Positions 25,017-32,611 of a stretch of 64,000 bases of DNA are shown one piece after another (position 1 is the stretch's first letter; every line of letters starts with the position of its first letter). The stretch is from Novosphingobium ovatum (GTDB taxonomy: Bacteria > Pseudomonadota > Alphaproteobacteria > Sphingomonadales > Sphingomonadaceae), in NCBI RefSeq assembly GCF_009909235.1, contig NZ_JAAAPO010000001.1, positions 558,001-622,000 of the forward strand, written 5' to 3'. Made by a program: the position numbers and the translations under genes. The notes below the pieces were generated by a model. That model saw only the letters and a list, made by a program, of their open reading frames with translations, searched no databases and had not been told where the DNA came from.

Positions 25017-26029
25017 CAGCGCACCAGATAGCGGAAAAAGCGGCGGTTGGCCGCAACGCAATCGCGCAAATCCTCTGGCACCTGGGTCAGCGGCAGGCGT
25101 TGCAGCGTGGGCGTGCGGTGCGACGGGTTGATCGAGGCCAGCAGCGTCAGGATCGCCCGCCTTTTGCGCGGCGCCACGCCTTTGTGGATCGAGAAGGTGT
25201 TGACGAAATAGACATCGCCGACATCGGCCATCACCACGCCCGCGCCCTTTGCCTGTTGCAATGGGGCCAGTTCTTCGTCCGAGAAACGGCGCACATCATA
25301 GAAATCGCGGTGGCCCGATGTGCCCGGGATCAATGCGGTCGGGCCGTCCTCCATTGTTGCGATATTTTCCAATGGCACGAAAATGCGGATGAAGTTCAAA
25401 GGCTCGCTGCTGTCGCGGTGCCAGTTCTGGTTCTGGTAATTCTGCGCGGTGGGGTTGCTGATCCAGCTCCACGCCCAACTGATCGCGGCGGCCGGACCCA
25501 GCACTTCGCGGCAAAAGGTGATGATGTCGGGATTGGCACAGATCGCCAGAAAGGGCGCGCTGTGCATCAGGCTTTGCGGGTCCATATACAGCATCGGGTG
25601 GGCGCAATGGTCGGGATGGCCGCGATATTCCCAGCCGGGGATATAGGGATCATTATAGACCGGCTGGCTGAACAGCGCGTCACGCATCGCGCCCACTACG
25701 GCCGGGGCCAGTACCGCGCGTTCGACGTGATAGTCCATGTCCAGATATTTGCGGGCGCGCTCGGTCGGGGCGGGGTGCGGGTGCAGCGGCTCGGTCAGCC
25801 AGCGTTCCATCTGCGCCGCGCGGCCCAGCCATGCCGGGTCATTCGAGTGTTTGCGGATGCGGTGGATATAGAAATGGGCGTAATTCAGCCGCGCCAGAAA
25901 GCCCAGTCGCGAAAGTGCCCCTTGCGCGGCGCGCTCGCCCCGTTCGACCTGCGCCATCCATGACAGCACGCCTGCTTCTGGCTGGTGGTCCAGCCCGACC
26001 CAGCCCTGATGGCCAAATCCCGTTCCCAT
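25016..26029 (-). CDS. Phytanoyl-CoA dioxygenase-family Fe(II)/2-oxoglutarate oxygenase
   Basis: The protein has 337 residues from the ATG at 26029 (MGTGFGHQGWVGLDHQ); the start is uncertain because the ribosome binding site is weak, and MAQVERGE at about 25957 is an alternative. The iron site is NWHRDSS (His-x-Asp) with the distal His in FSIHKGVAPRKRRAIL, whose Arg would bind 2-oxoglutarate. It is the first gene of the minus-strand operon PhyH - FkbH - SGNH - SGNH - MBOAT. PhyH-type enzymes hydroxylate lipid or sugar-linked acyl chains and small metabolites. The substrate here is unknown, but hydroxylation of the transferred acyl group is an attractive idea. Confidence 0.75.
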   Translation of the reverse strand: MGTGFGHQGWVGLDHQPEAGVLSWMAQVERGERAAQGALSRLGFLARLNYAHFYIHRIRKHSNDPAWLGRAAQMERWLTEPLHPHPAPTERARKYLDMDYHVERAVLAPAVVGAMRDALFSQPVYNDPYIPGWEYRGHPDHCAHPMLYMDPQSLMHSAPFLAICANPDIITFCREVLGPAAAISWAWSWISNPTAQNYQNQNWHRDSSEPLNFIRIFVPLENIATMEDGPTALIPGTSGHRDFYDVRRFSDEELAPLQQAKGAGVVMADVGDVYFVNTFSIHKGVAPRKRRAILTLLASINPSHRTPTLQRLPLTQVPEDLRDCVAANRRFFRYLVR

Positions 26030-26183
26030 TGCCCACGCCCCATTCGTTGCGGCGCGTGGCGGATGCGGCACGGGACGCGCCGCATGTCCCCTTTGCCCAC
26101 GCCGACCGGAACAGGCCGGTGGCGCGGGCAAAGATGAACAGACATGGCAAATATGCGGTTTTGCCAGGGATCAGTGGATGCCC

Positions 26184-27809
26184 TTATCCGCCGCGGGCGT
26201 CAGCCAGGATCAGATCGGCCGCGCGCCACCCCGCCGCCATGGCCGGGGCGTTGGTGTTGCCCGACACCGGGCTGGGCATGATCGAACAGTCGACTACTCG
26301 CAGCCCCTGCACGCCATTGACCCGCGCCCGCGCGTCCACCACGGCGGAGGCATCATCGCCCATGCGGCAACTGGCCACCGCATGGATGCCGCACAGCGAC
26401 AGGCGGCGGACCGTGTGCAGGATCTCGGCGTCGTCCTGCACATGGGCGCCGGGCAGGATTTCCTCGCCGGTATAGGGCGCCATGGCGGGCGTTTGCATAT
26501 AGCGGCGCATATAGCGCACCATGTCGATCGCGGCCTGCTGGTCCTCGGGCGTGGAGAGCCAGTTGGCGGTGACATGGGGCAGGGCGGCCATGTCGCGGCT
26601 GGTGATGCGCACTTCGGCCTCGCTGGTCAGGCGCAGCAACTGGCCATAGATGGTCATGCCGGGCACCTTTTCGATGCTGCCCAGCGGCACGGGGAAATTG
26701 TCATCCCCCCGCGCAAAGGTGAAGCCCGAAAGGTAGAGCTGCAAATCGGGCCGCGCCACCTGCGGCGTGGTGCGGACAAAGGCGCCGACTTCGAACGGGC
26801 CGGTGGCCAGCGGGCCGCGCCGCAGCAAGGCCCATTCCAGCGCGCTGCGCACCAGCCCCAGCCCGTGAAAGCGGTGATTGATGCCGATATCGCCCCGGAT
26901 GCGATAGGGCATGGAAAAGCCCAGATGTTCGCGCATCCGCATCCCCACATCGGGGCTATGAGCCAGCACGGGGATGCCCAGACCCGCCAGATGCGCGCTA
27001 TCGCCAATGCCCGAACGTTGCAGGATGACCGGCGACATCATCGCGCCTGCCGACAGGATCACCTCGCCGTGGCAGCGGATCGTCTGTTCCACGCCGTTCA
27101 CTTTGGCCGCCACGCCCACGGCGCGGGTGCCGTCAAACAGCACGCGATCCACCAGCGCCCCGGTGATCACCGTCAGGTTCGCGCGCCCACGCACGGGTTT
27201 CAGGAAAGCGCGCGCCGAACTCACCCGGCGGCCGCGCTTGATGTTGTGGTTGTAATAGCCCACGCCCTCCTGATCCTCGCGGTTCAGGTCCTCGCGGCGG
27301 TCCAGACCCATCTCGACGCCGGCCTGCACCATGGCTTCGGACAGGGGGTAGCGGTATTTGCCGGTGCTGACATGCACCGCGCCGCCGCTGCCGCGCACGC
27401 CATCATCGCCCAGCTCGTGGTCCTCGATCGCGCGGAAGGCCTGTTTCATCTCGGCCCAGCCCCAGCCCTTGGCACCGCGCGCTTCCCAGTCGTCGTAGTC
27501 CTCGGGTTGGCCGCGGATCCAGATCATCCCGTTGATCGAGGACGATCCGCCCAGCACCTTGCCCCGGATCCACACCTCGCTGGCCGGATCGCCGGGGACG
27601 CGCGCCTCGGCCACGGGGAAATGCCACGCGTGGCGCGGGTCCAGCACCAATTTGCCCACGCCCTTGGGAATGGCGATCAGCGGGCTGGAATCATTCCCGC
27701 CCGCCTCCAGCAGCGCCACCCGCACGCGCGGATCGGCCGACAGCCGGTTCGCCAGCACACAGCCCGAAGACCCTGCGCCCACGATGATATAGTCAAAAGT
27801 GCCGTTCAT
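26184..27809 (-). CDS. GMC-family FAD-dependent oxidoreductase (choline dehydrogenase-like)
   Basis: The protein has 541 residues. The ADP-binding motif is IIVGAGSSGCVLANRL at the N-terminus. The GMC signature 1 is GKVLGGSSSINGMIWIRG, and the C-terminal active site pairs H476 (GIHAVASCRMG) with N520 (SGNTNAPAMAA). These enzymes oxidise primary alcohols or polyols and pass electrons to oxygen or a quinone. No choline-related gene is nearby. The start at 27809 has AGGGACAC in front. It is divergent from the SDR/VOC pair over 145 bp. The 154 bp after it hold no feature I recognise. Confidence 0.9.
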   Translation of the reverse strand: MNGTFDYIIVGAGSSGCVLANRLSADPRVRVALLEAGGNDSSPLIAIPKGVGKLVLDPRHAWHFPVAEARVPGDPASEVWIRGKVLGGSSSINGMIWIRGQPEDYDDWEARGAKGWGWAEMKQAFRAIEDHELGDDGVRGSGGAVHVSTGKYRYPLSEAMVQAGVEMGLDRREDLNREDQEGVGYYNHNIKRGRRVSSARAFLKPVRGRANLTVITGALVDRVLFDGTRAVGVAAKVNGVEQTIRCHGEVILSAGAMMSPVILQRSGIGDSAHLAGLGIPVLAHSPDVGMRMREHLGFSMPYRIRGDIGINHRFHGLGLVRSALEWALLRRGPLATGPFEVGAFVRTTPQVARPDLQLYLSGFTFARGDDNFPVPLGSIEKVPGMTIYGQLLRLTSEAEVRITSRDMAALPHVTANWLSTPEDQQAAIDMVRYMRRYMQTPAMAPYTGEEILPGAHVQDDAEILHTVRRLSLCGIHAVASCRMGDDASAVVDARARVNGVQGLRVVDCSIMPSPVSGNTNAPAMAAGWRAADLILADARGG

Positions 27810-27954
27810 GTGTCCCTCTCGCGCGTGGGGCCGGGCCACGCCTGTTTGGAGCAGGTTTTGCCCGTCCGCGCGACGCTCGCCCACCTAGCGTTAAGGACAG
27901 CCTTCGCCCCCGCGCCCGCGCGATAGAGTGCCGCCATAATTGGGAGAGCATGAC

Positions 27955-28710
27955 ATGAGCGAAGGCAAGGCGGGCCGTTTGGCCGGCAAGCGTTGTTTCA
28001 TCACCGGGGGCGCGTCGGGGCTGGGGGCGGCGATCGCCCGCGCCTATGTCGCCGAGGGTGCGCAGGTGATCATCGCCGATATCGATGTGGCCGAGGGGCA
28101 GGCGCTGGCCGATGAACTGGGCGGGCGTTTCGTGCCGCTGGACGTGCGCGAGGAAGCGCAGTGGATCGAGGCCTTCGCCACCTGTGACGCGCTGGACGTG
28201 CTGGTCAACAATGCCGGCATCACCACGCTGGGCAGTATCGAAGAGGTGACGCTGGACCAGTTGCGCCATGAATTCGACATCGACGTGGCGGGCGTGTTTC
28301 TGGGGACCAAGCATGTGATCCCGCTGATGCGCGCGGCAGGCGGCGGATCGGTGATCAACATGAGCAGCATGACCGGCGTGCGCGCGCAGGGCAATCTGGT
28401 GGCCTATAACGCGGCCAAGGCGGCCGTGACGCATATGACCAAAAGCTGCGCGCTGCATTTTGCCCAGCAGGGGTACAATATCCGCTGCAACTCGGTGCAT
28501 CCCGGCGCGATCCACACGCCGATCATCGACAAGGTGCTGGCCCAGTCCGAGGATCCGGCCGCGCTGTATCAATCCTTTGTCGATGTGCATCCGCTGAAAC
28601 GTCTGGGCCGGCCAGAGGAAATCGCCGCCATCTGCGTCTATCTGGCCAGTGACGAGAGCGGTTTTGCCACGGGCGCCGAGTTCCGCATTGATGGCGGCAG
28701 CACGATATGA
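27955..28710 (+). CDS. Short-chain dehydrogenase/reductase (classical SDR)
   Basis: The protein has 251 residues. The nucleotide-binding TGGASGLG motif is at 17-24, NNAG at about 85-88, the catalytic Ser at 137/138, Y151 and K155 (YNAAK). The C-terminus ends in the usual GAEFRIDGGSTI. An acidic residue after beta-2 (IADIDVAEG) points to NAD rather than NADP. The ATG at 27955 has GGGAGAG upstream. The next gene, a VOC protein, overlaps it by 4 bp, so the two proteins probably act in one pathway. The substrate is unknown; a hydroxysteroid or alcohol is possible. Confidence 0.9.
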   Translation: MSEGKAGRLAGKRCFITGGASGLGAAIARAYVAEGAQVIIADIDVAEGQALADELGGRFVPLDVREEAQWIEAFATCDALDVLVNNAGITTLGSIEEVTLDQLRHEFDIDVAGVFLGTKHVIPLMRAAGGGSVINMSSMTGVRAQGNLVAYNAAKAAVTHMTKSCALHFAQQGYNIRCNSVHPGAIHTPIIDKVLAQSEDPAALYQSFVDVHPLKRLGRPEEIAAICVYLASDESGFATGAEFRIDGGSTI

Positions 28711-29249
28711 GCGGCGTCCTGTTTGATCGCCCGGTGCGGCAGGTGGCCTATTTCTGCGCCGATGTGCGCGCCGCCGCGCTGGCCCACCGCGCCGCGTTTG
28801 GGTCGGGGCCGTTTTATGTCGCCGATCACGTGCCACTGGCCGCATCGGTGCATCGCGGGGTGGAGCGGCCGTTCGACCACTCCGCCGCCTATGGCCAATG
28901 GGGCGAGGTGATGGTGGAGTTCGTGTGCCAGCATAACCCCGCCCCATCGGCCTGCCACGATCTGTTCCCGGCAGATGGCGGACGGTATGGGCTGCACCAT
29001 ATGGCGCTGTTCGTCGACGATGTGGACGCAGAGGTGGCGCGGCTGGGCGCGCTGGGCTTTCCCTTGGCGCAGCGCAGCGTGATGAACGATGGCTTTGTCT
29101 TTGCCTTTGTCGATACCAGCGCCGCGCTGGGGCATATGGTCGAACTGTACGCGCCGGTGCCGGTGCTGACGGGCTTTTACGATCTGGTGGCCCGGACCGC
29201 GCGTGAGGCGCAGGATGGCCCAGCCCTGATCGATGTCGCCTTTTCCTGA
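28707..29249 (+). CDS. VOC-superfamily (glyoxalase/epimerase-like) protein
   Basis: The protein has 180 residues and two beta-alpha-beta-beta-beta modules. The probable metal ligands are in RQVAYFCAD (module start), GLHHMALFVDD (His) and LGHMVELYAP (Glu). This arrangement is shared by methylmalonyl-CoA epimerase-like and lactoylglutathione-lyase-like proteins. It is coupled to the SDR (ATGA). The absence of CoA-pathway genes argues against a real methylmalonyl-CoA epimerase. It is best called a VOC protein of unknown substrate, working on the SDR product or on a neighbouring compound. Confidence 0.82.
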   Translation: MSGVLFDRPVRQVAYFCADVRAAALAHRAAFGSGPFYVADHVPLAASVHRGVERPFDHSAAYGQWGEVMVEFVCQHNPAPSACHDLFPADGGRYGLHHMALFVDDVDAEVARLGALGFPLAQRSVMNDGFVFAFVDTSAALGHMVELYAPVPVLTGFYDLVARTAREAQDGPALIDVAFS

Positions 29250-29347
29250 TTGGGCCGGTTTACCGCTACGAATGCAGGCTTGACCGCGTGGGCCTGAAGG
29301 CAGAGCTTGCGCGGCAACGATAAAGCAAGAGAGGAGCGGAACAAATC

Positions 29348-30334
29348 ATGGAACGACGGCAATTTATGGCCGGGACGGGCGCGGCCCTGATCGGTGCCGG
29401 TGTCGGCGGGACGGCACTGGCCAAAGCGGGGGCCAAGACACTGGCGAAAACGCGGGCTAAAACTCACGCCTTTGGCATTCAGCTGTGGTCGGTGGCCAAG
29501 CAGTTGGAGAGCGATTTTGACGGCACGATCGCCATGCTGGCGGGGCTGGGCTATCGCGAACTGGAGATGTTTGGCCCCTATAGTTTCAGCGACCCGCGCC
29601 AGATCGCCAGTTGGCAGGTGACGGCCAAATCGCTGGGCTTTTCGGGTAGCGGATTTTACGGGCGCAGCACGGCGCAGTTGAACAAGCTGTTCCGTAGTCA
29701 CGGGCTGCGCGTGCCTTCGTTGCACACCGATCTGTTCACGCTGCAAACGCGGATGGGCGAACTGGCGGCGGCGGCCCATGCGCTGGGGGCGACCTATGTC
29801 ACGCTGCCCAGTCTGCCGGCCGATCACCGCCAGACGTTTGACGATTACAAGCGCGCCGCCGACATGTTCAACGCCATCGGCCGCGATGCCGCGCGCCACG
29901 GCGTGCGCTTTGCCTATCACAACCATGGCTATGGTATTGTGCCGGTCAATGGTGTGCGCCCGCTGGACACCCTGCTGTCGGCCACCGATCCCAAAAGCGT
30001 GTTCTTTGAACTCGACACCTATTGGACGATTGCGGGCGGGGCCGATCCCAAGGATTTCCTGACCCGGTACAAGGGCCGTTACCGCATGGTCCACCTGAAG
30101 GACATGCGTGGCAATCACCGCTTTGCCGGCGATGGCGGCGGGGCGTCAGACTGGATCGCGATGTTCCCGCATCTCACCTATCTGGGCGACGGCTCGCTGG
30201 ACATGAAGGGCATCATTGATGTGGCGCGTCATACCGGCGTCGAGCATTTCTTTGTCGAGCAGGACCGGGCTGACGATCTGATGGTGGCGCTCAAGGGCAG
30301 CGCGGCCTTCATGCAAAAGCTGGGTTATCGTTAA
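29348..30334 (+). CDS. Secreted sugar phosphate isomerase/epimerase-type TIM barrel
   Basis: The protein has 328 residues. The N-terminus looks like a twin-arginine or Sec signal (ERRQFMAGTGAALIGAGVGG, cut near ALAKA). The rest is an AP-endonuclease-2-like TIM barrel: FGIQLWSVAKQLESDF, YHNHGYGIVPVNG, FELDTYWTIAGGADP and MVHLKDMRG carry the typical Glu/His/Asp metal ligands. Export-tagged members of this family often sit in polysaccharide or keto-sugar utilisation clusters. About 100 bp without a gene precede it; GAGGAG is the likely ribosome binding site. Confidence 0.82.
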   Translation: MERRQFMAGTGAALIGAGVGGTALAKAGAKTLAKTRAKTHAFGIQLWSVAKQLESDFDGTIAMLAGLGYRELEMFGPYSFSDPRQIASWQVTAKSLGFSGSGFYGRSTAQLNKLFRSHGLRVPSLHTDLFTLQTRMGELAAAAHALGATYVTLPSLPADHRQTFDDYKRAADMFNAIGRDAARHGVRFAYHNHGYGIVPVNGVRPLDTLLSATDPKSVFFELDTYWTIAGGADPKDFLTRYKGRYRMVHLKDMRGNHRFAGDGGGASDWIAMFPHLTYLGDGSLDMKGIIDVARHTGVEHFFVEQDRADDLMVALKGSAAFMQKLGYR

Positions 30335-30389
30335 ACATTGACGGGGAGGGGCTCTTTTGCCGCGCCGCCAAGTGTGACATGGGACGGCG

Positions 30390-31298
30390 ATGGCTGACAT
30401 GATCCTCTCCCCCGACGCCCGCCCGCTGATGCTGGGCACCTTGCCGATTTCGCCCATCGCCTGGGGCATGTGGCGGCTGGCCAGCCCGGATGGGCACGAC
30501 GATATCGGCGCGGTCATCGCCCGGATCGAGGCAGCGCTGGAGGCGGGGATCACCCTGTTCGACACCGCCGACATCTATGGCGCGGGCGAACCCATCGGCT
30601 TTGGCGGGGCGGAAGTGTTGCTGGGCAAGGCATTGGCGGCGCGGCCCGATCTGCGCGCGCGGATGGTGATCGCGACCAAGGGCGGGATCTGGCCGGGCAA
30701 GCCATATGATTCCTCGCCCGCCTATCTGGACGCGGCGCTGGATGCGTCACTGGCGCGGCTGGGGGTGGAGCGGGTTGAGCTGTACCAGATCCACCGCCGC
30801 GATTTCCTGACCCACCCGCGCGATGTGGCCGCCGCGCTGGCCGCGATGGTGGACAGTGGCAAGGTCGCCCATATCGGCGTCTCCAATTACAGCCCGGCCG
30901 AGGTGGACGCCTTGCAGGCGTTTCTGCCCTTCCCGCTGGTGTCCACCCAGCCCGAGTTCTCGGCGCTGCGCTATCAGCCGTTGTATGATGGCACGCTGGA
31001 TCAGGCGATGGCGCGCGGCATGGCGGTGCTGGCCTGGAGCCCGCTGGGCGGCGGGGCGCTGGTGGGCGGCGATCACCCGGCGGCGGCCCTGTTGGCGGCA
31101 CAGGGCGCGCGCTATGGCGTGGACGCGGCGGCGGCGGCGCTGTCGTGGATGATGGTGCATCCCGCCCGCATTGTCCCCATCGTCGGATCGCAAAGCCCGC
31201 TGCGCATTCTGGCCGCCCGCGATGCCTATGCGGTGCAATGGACCAGCGGTGAATGGTACGCTGTGCTGGCGGCGGCGCGGGGCGAACGCTTGCCCTGA
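30390..31298 (+). CDS. Aldo/keto reductase
   Basis: The protein has 302 residues forming an NADPH-type (alpha/beta)8 barrel. The catalytic tetrad is visible: D58 and Y63 (LFDTADIYGAG), K97 (ATKGG) and H135 (YQIHRRD). VSNYSPAEVDAL and IVPIVGSQSPLRI are the usual later landmarks. It is close in type to YdhF-like reductases. It lies 55 bp after the TIM-barrel gene on the same strand and may belong to one transcript with it. Reduction of a sugar-derived aldehyde or ketone is likely, but the substrate is unknown. Confidence 0.9.
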   Translation: MADMILSPDARPLMLGTLPISPIAWGMWRLASPDGHDDIGAVIARIEAALEAGITLFDTADIYGAGEPIGFGGAEVLLGKALAARPDLRARMVIATKGGIWPGKPYDSSPAYLDAALDASLARLGVERVELYQIHRRDFLTHPRDVAAALAAMVDSGKVAHIGVSNYSPAEVDALQAFLPFPLVSTQPEFSALRYQPLYDGTLDQAMARGMAVLAWSPLGGGALVGGDHPAAALLAAQGARYGVDAAAAALSWMMVHPARIVPIVGSQSPLRILAARDAYAVQWTSGEWYAVLAAARGERLP

Positions 31299-31471
31299 CG
31301 CGGAGGGCGGGTTGACGCGGCCTTGCGTGCCATGGACGCGGCGCTGGCATTGTTTCCGGCCGACAGGAATTACAGGGAGAGGGCGCCGTTGTTGCGCATG
31401 TCTTCATTTTTTCGGATGAAATATTTGTATATCTACGTATAACATAGGCTGGCGACATTTGTTGGGCAGGC

Positions 31472-32572
31472 ATGTGTATGCGAATGGATCTGGACGGCAT
31501 GTATGCCGCCATTGATAATGACGGCGCGTTTCAACAATTGTCCAGCCGTATCGCCGAAGCGGCCGGAACCCGCTCTGCCGTCTTTGTTGAATTGACGGCG
31601 GCGGGGGCGCCTACTTCGTTGCAGGCCAATTATTGGGATCAGGACGTGATCTCGGTCTATCTGCGGCGGTTCGTGGCACAGGATCCGTGGACGGCGCTGG
31701 CCGTCGATATCGGGAATTTTGGCCGGGCGACAGCGCTGGATGCGCGCATGTCGCCCGATGCCTTCAGGCAGACCGAGATCTACAACGACCTTTACCGTCC
31801 CTATGGCGACGATACCGGGCGCTGCATGGGGGTGATTCCGCATCTGGGGCGTGAGGGAGTGATGATGGCGGTGCACCGCGCGGCCAGCGACGAGGCATTC
31901 TCGGCGCAGGATCAGGCGCGACTGGACGAGATCTATGGCCATATCCAGCGCATCCTCCCGTTGCGCCGCGCCATGGAGCGCCAGCGCCACCGGGCCAGCA
32001 CGTTACAGGATCTGGTGGATCAGGCGGACGAGGGCTTGGTGCGTCTGGGCCGCGATTTGCGCGTTCTGGCCTTGTCGTCAGCTGCGCAACGCATATTGGA
32101 GCAGCGCGATGGATTGAGCCTGAGCCGCAACCATCTGGTGGCGCGGCCTGAATTGGAAGGCGCCCTGCGTGCGGCCGTTGCGGCGGTCATCGATAGGCGC
32201 GTGGATGCCAGAACGGGCTTTTTGTGCCACCGGCCGTCGGGCGCGCGCGCCTATCGCTTGGTGGTGATGCCTGCCGGTTTTGACGGCGATGCCGGCGCAA
32301 TCCTGAAAATCGACGATCCCGACATCAGCGCCCCCGTCACCGCCTTTGCCGCCTTGCAGGGGGCCTATGGCCTGTCAGCGATGGAAACGGTGTTGGTGCA
32401 GGGCTTGTTGGCCGACCACACGCCCGAGGAGATTGCCGCCCAGCGCGGGGTCGGGCGCGAAACGATCAAGACCCAGATGAAGGCCCTGTTCGCCAAGACC
32501 GGCGTCAACCGGCAAAGCTCGCTGATCCGGCTGTTTGCGACCTTTCCCCGGATGCGGGGCGGCGCATCCTGA
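31472..32572 (+). CDS. LuxR-family helix-turn-helix transcriptional regulator
   Basis: The protein has 366 residues. The C-terminal 60 residues are a LuxR/FixJ-type HTH (LSAMETVLVQGLLADHTPEEI followed by AAQRGVGRETIKTQMKALF). The N-terminal 180 residues are not a receiver or autoinducer-binding domain that I can recognise; they look like a GAF-type sensor followed by a PAS-like linker. Similar orphan LuxR regulators are frequent in sphingomonads, and their ligands are unknown. The preceding 170 bp are AT-rich just before the start and probably hold its promoter. It ends 39 bp from the convergent Mo-enzyme gene. Confidence 0.82.
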   Translation: MCMRMDLDGMYAAIDNDGAFQQLSSRIAEAAGTRSAVFVELTAAGAPTSLQANYWDQDVISVYLRRFVAQDPWTALAVDIGNFGRATALDARMSPDAFRQTEIYNDLYRPYGDDTGRCMGVIPHLGREGVMMAVHRAASDEAFSAQDQARLDEIYGHIQRILPLRRAMERQRHRASTLQDLVDQADEGLVRLGRDLRVLALSSAAQRILEQRDGLSLSRNHLVARPELEGALRAAVAAVIDRRVDARTGFLCHRPSGARAYRLVVMPAGFDGDAGAILKIDDPDISAPVTAFAALQGAYGLSAMETVLVQGLLADHTPEEIAAQRGVGRETIKTQMKALFAKTGVNRQSSLIRLFATFPRMRGGAS

Positions 32573-32611
32573 CGCGCCGCCCCGCCCGGTATCGGGCAAC
32601 AGGCTGTGGGG

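Noticed and set aside
32583..32598. GCCCG-GTAT-CGGGC hairpin between LuxR and the Mo subunit gene as a terminator
   Set aside because: The stem is only five base pairs and no T-run follows on either strand.
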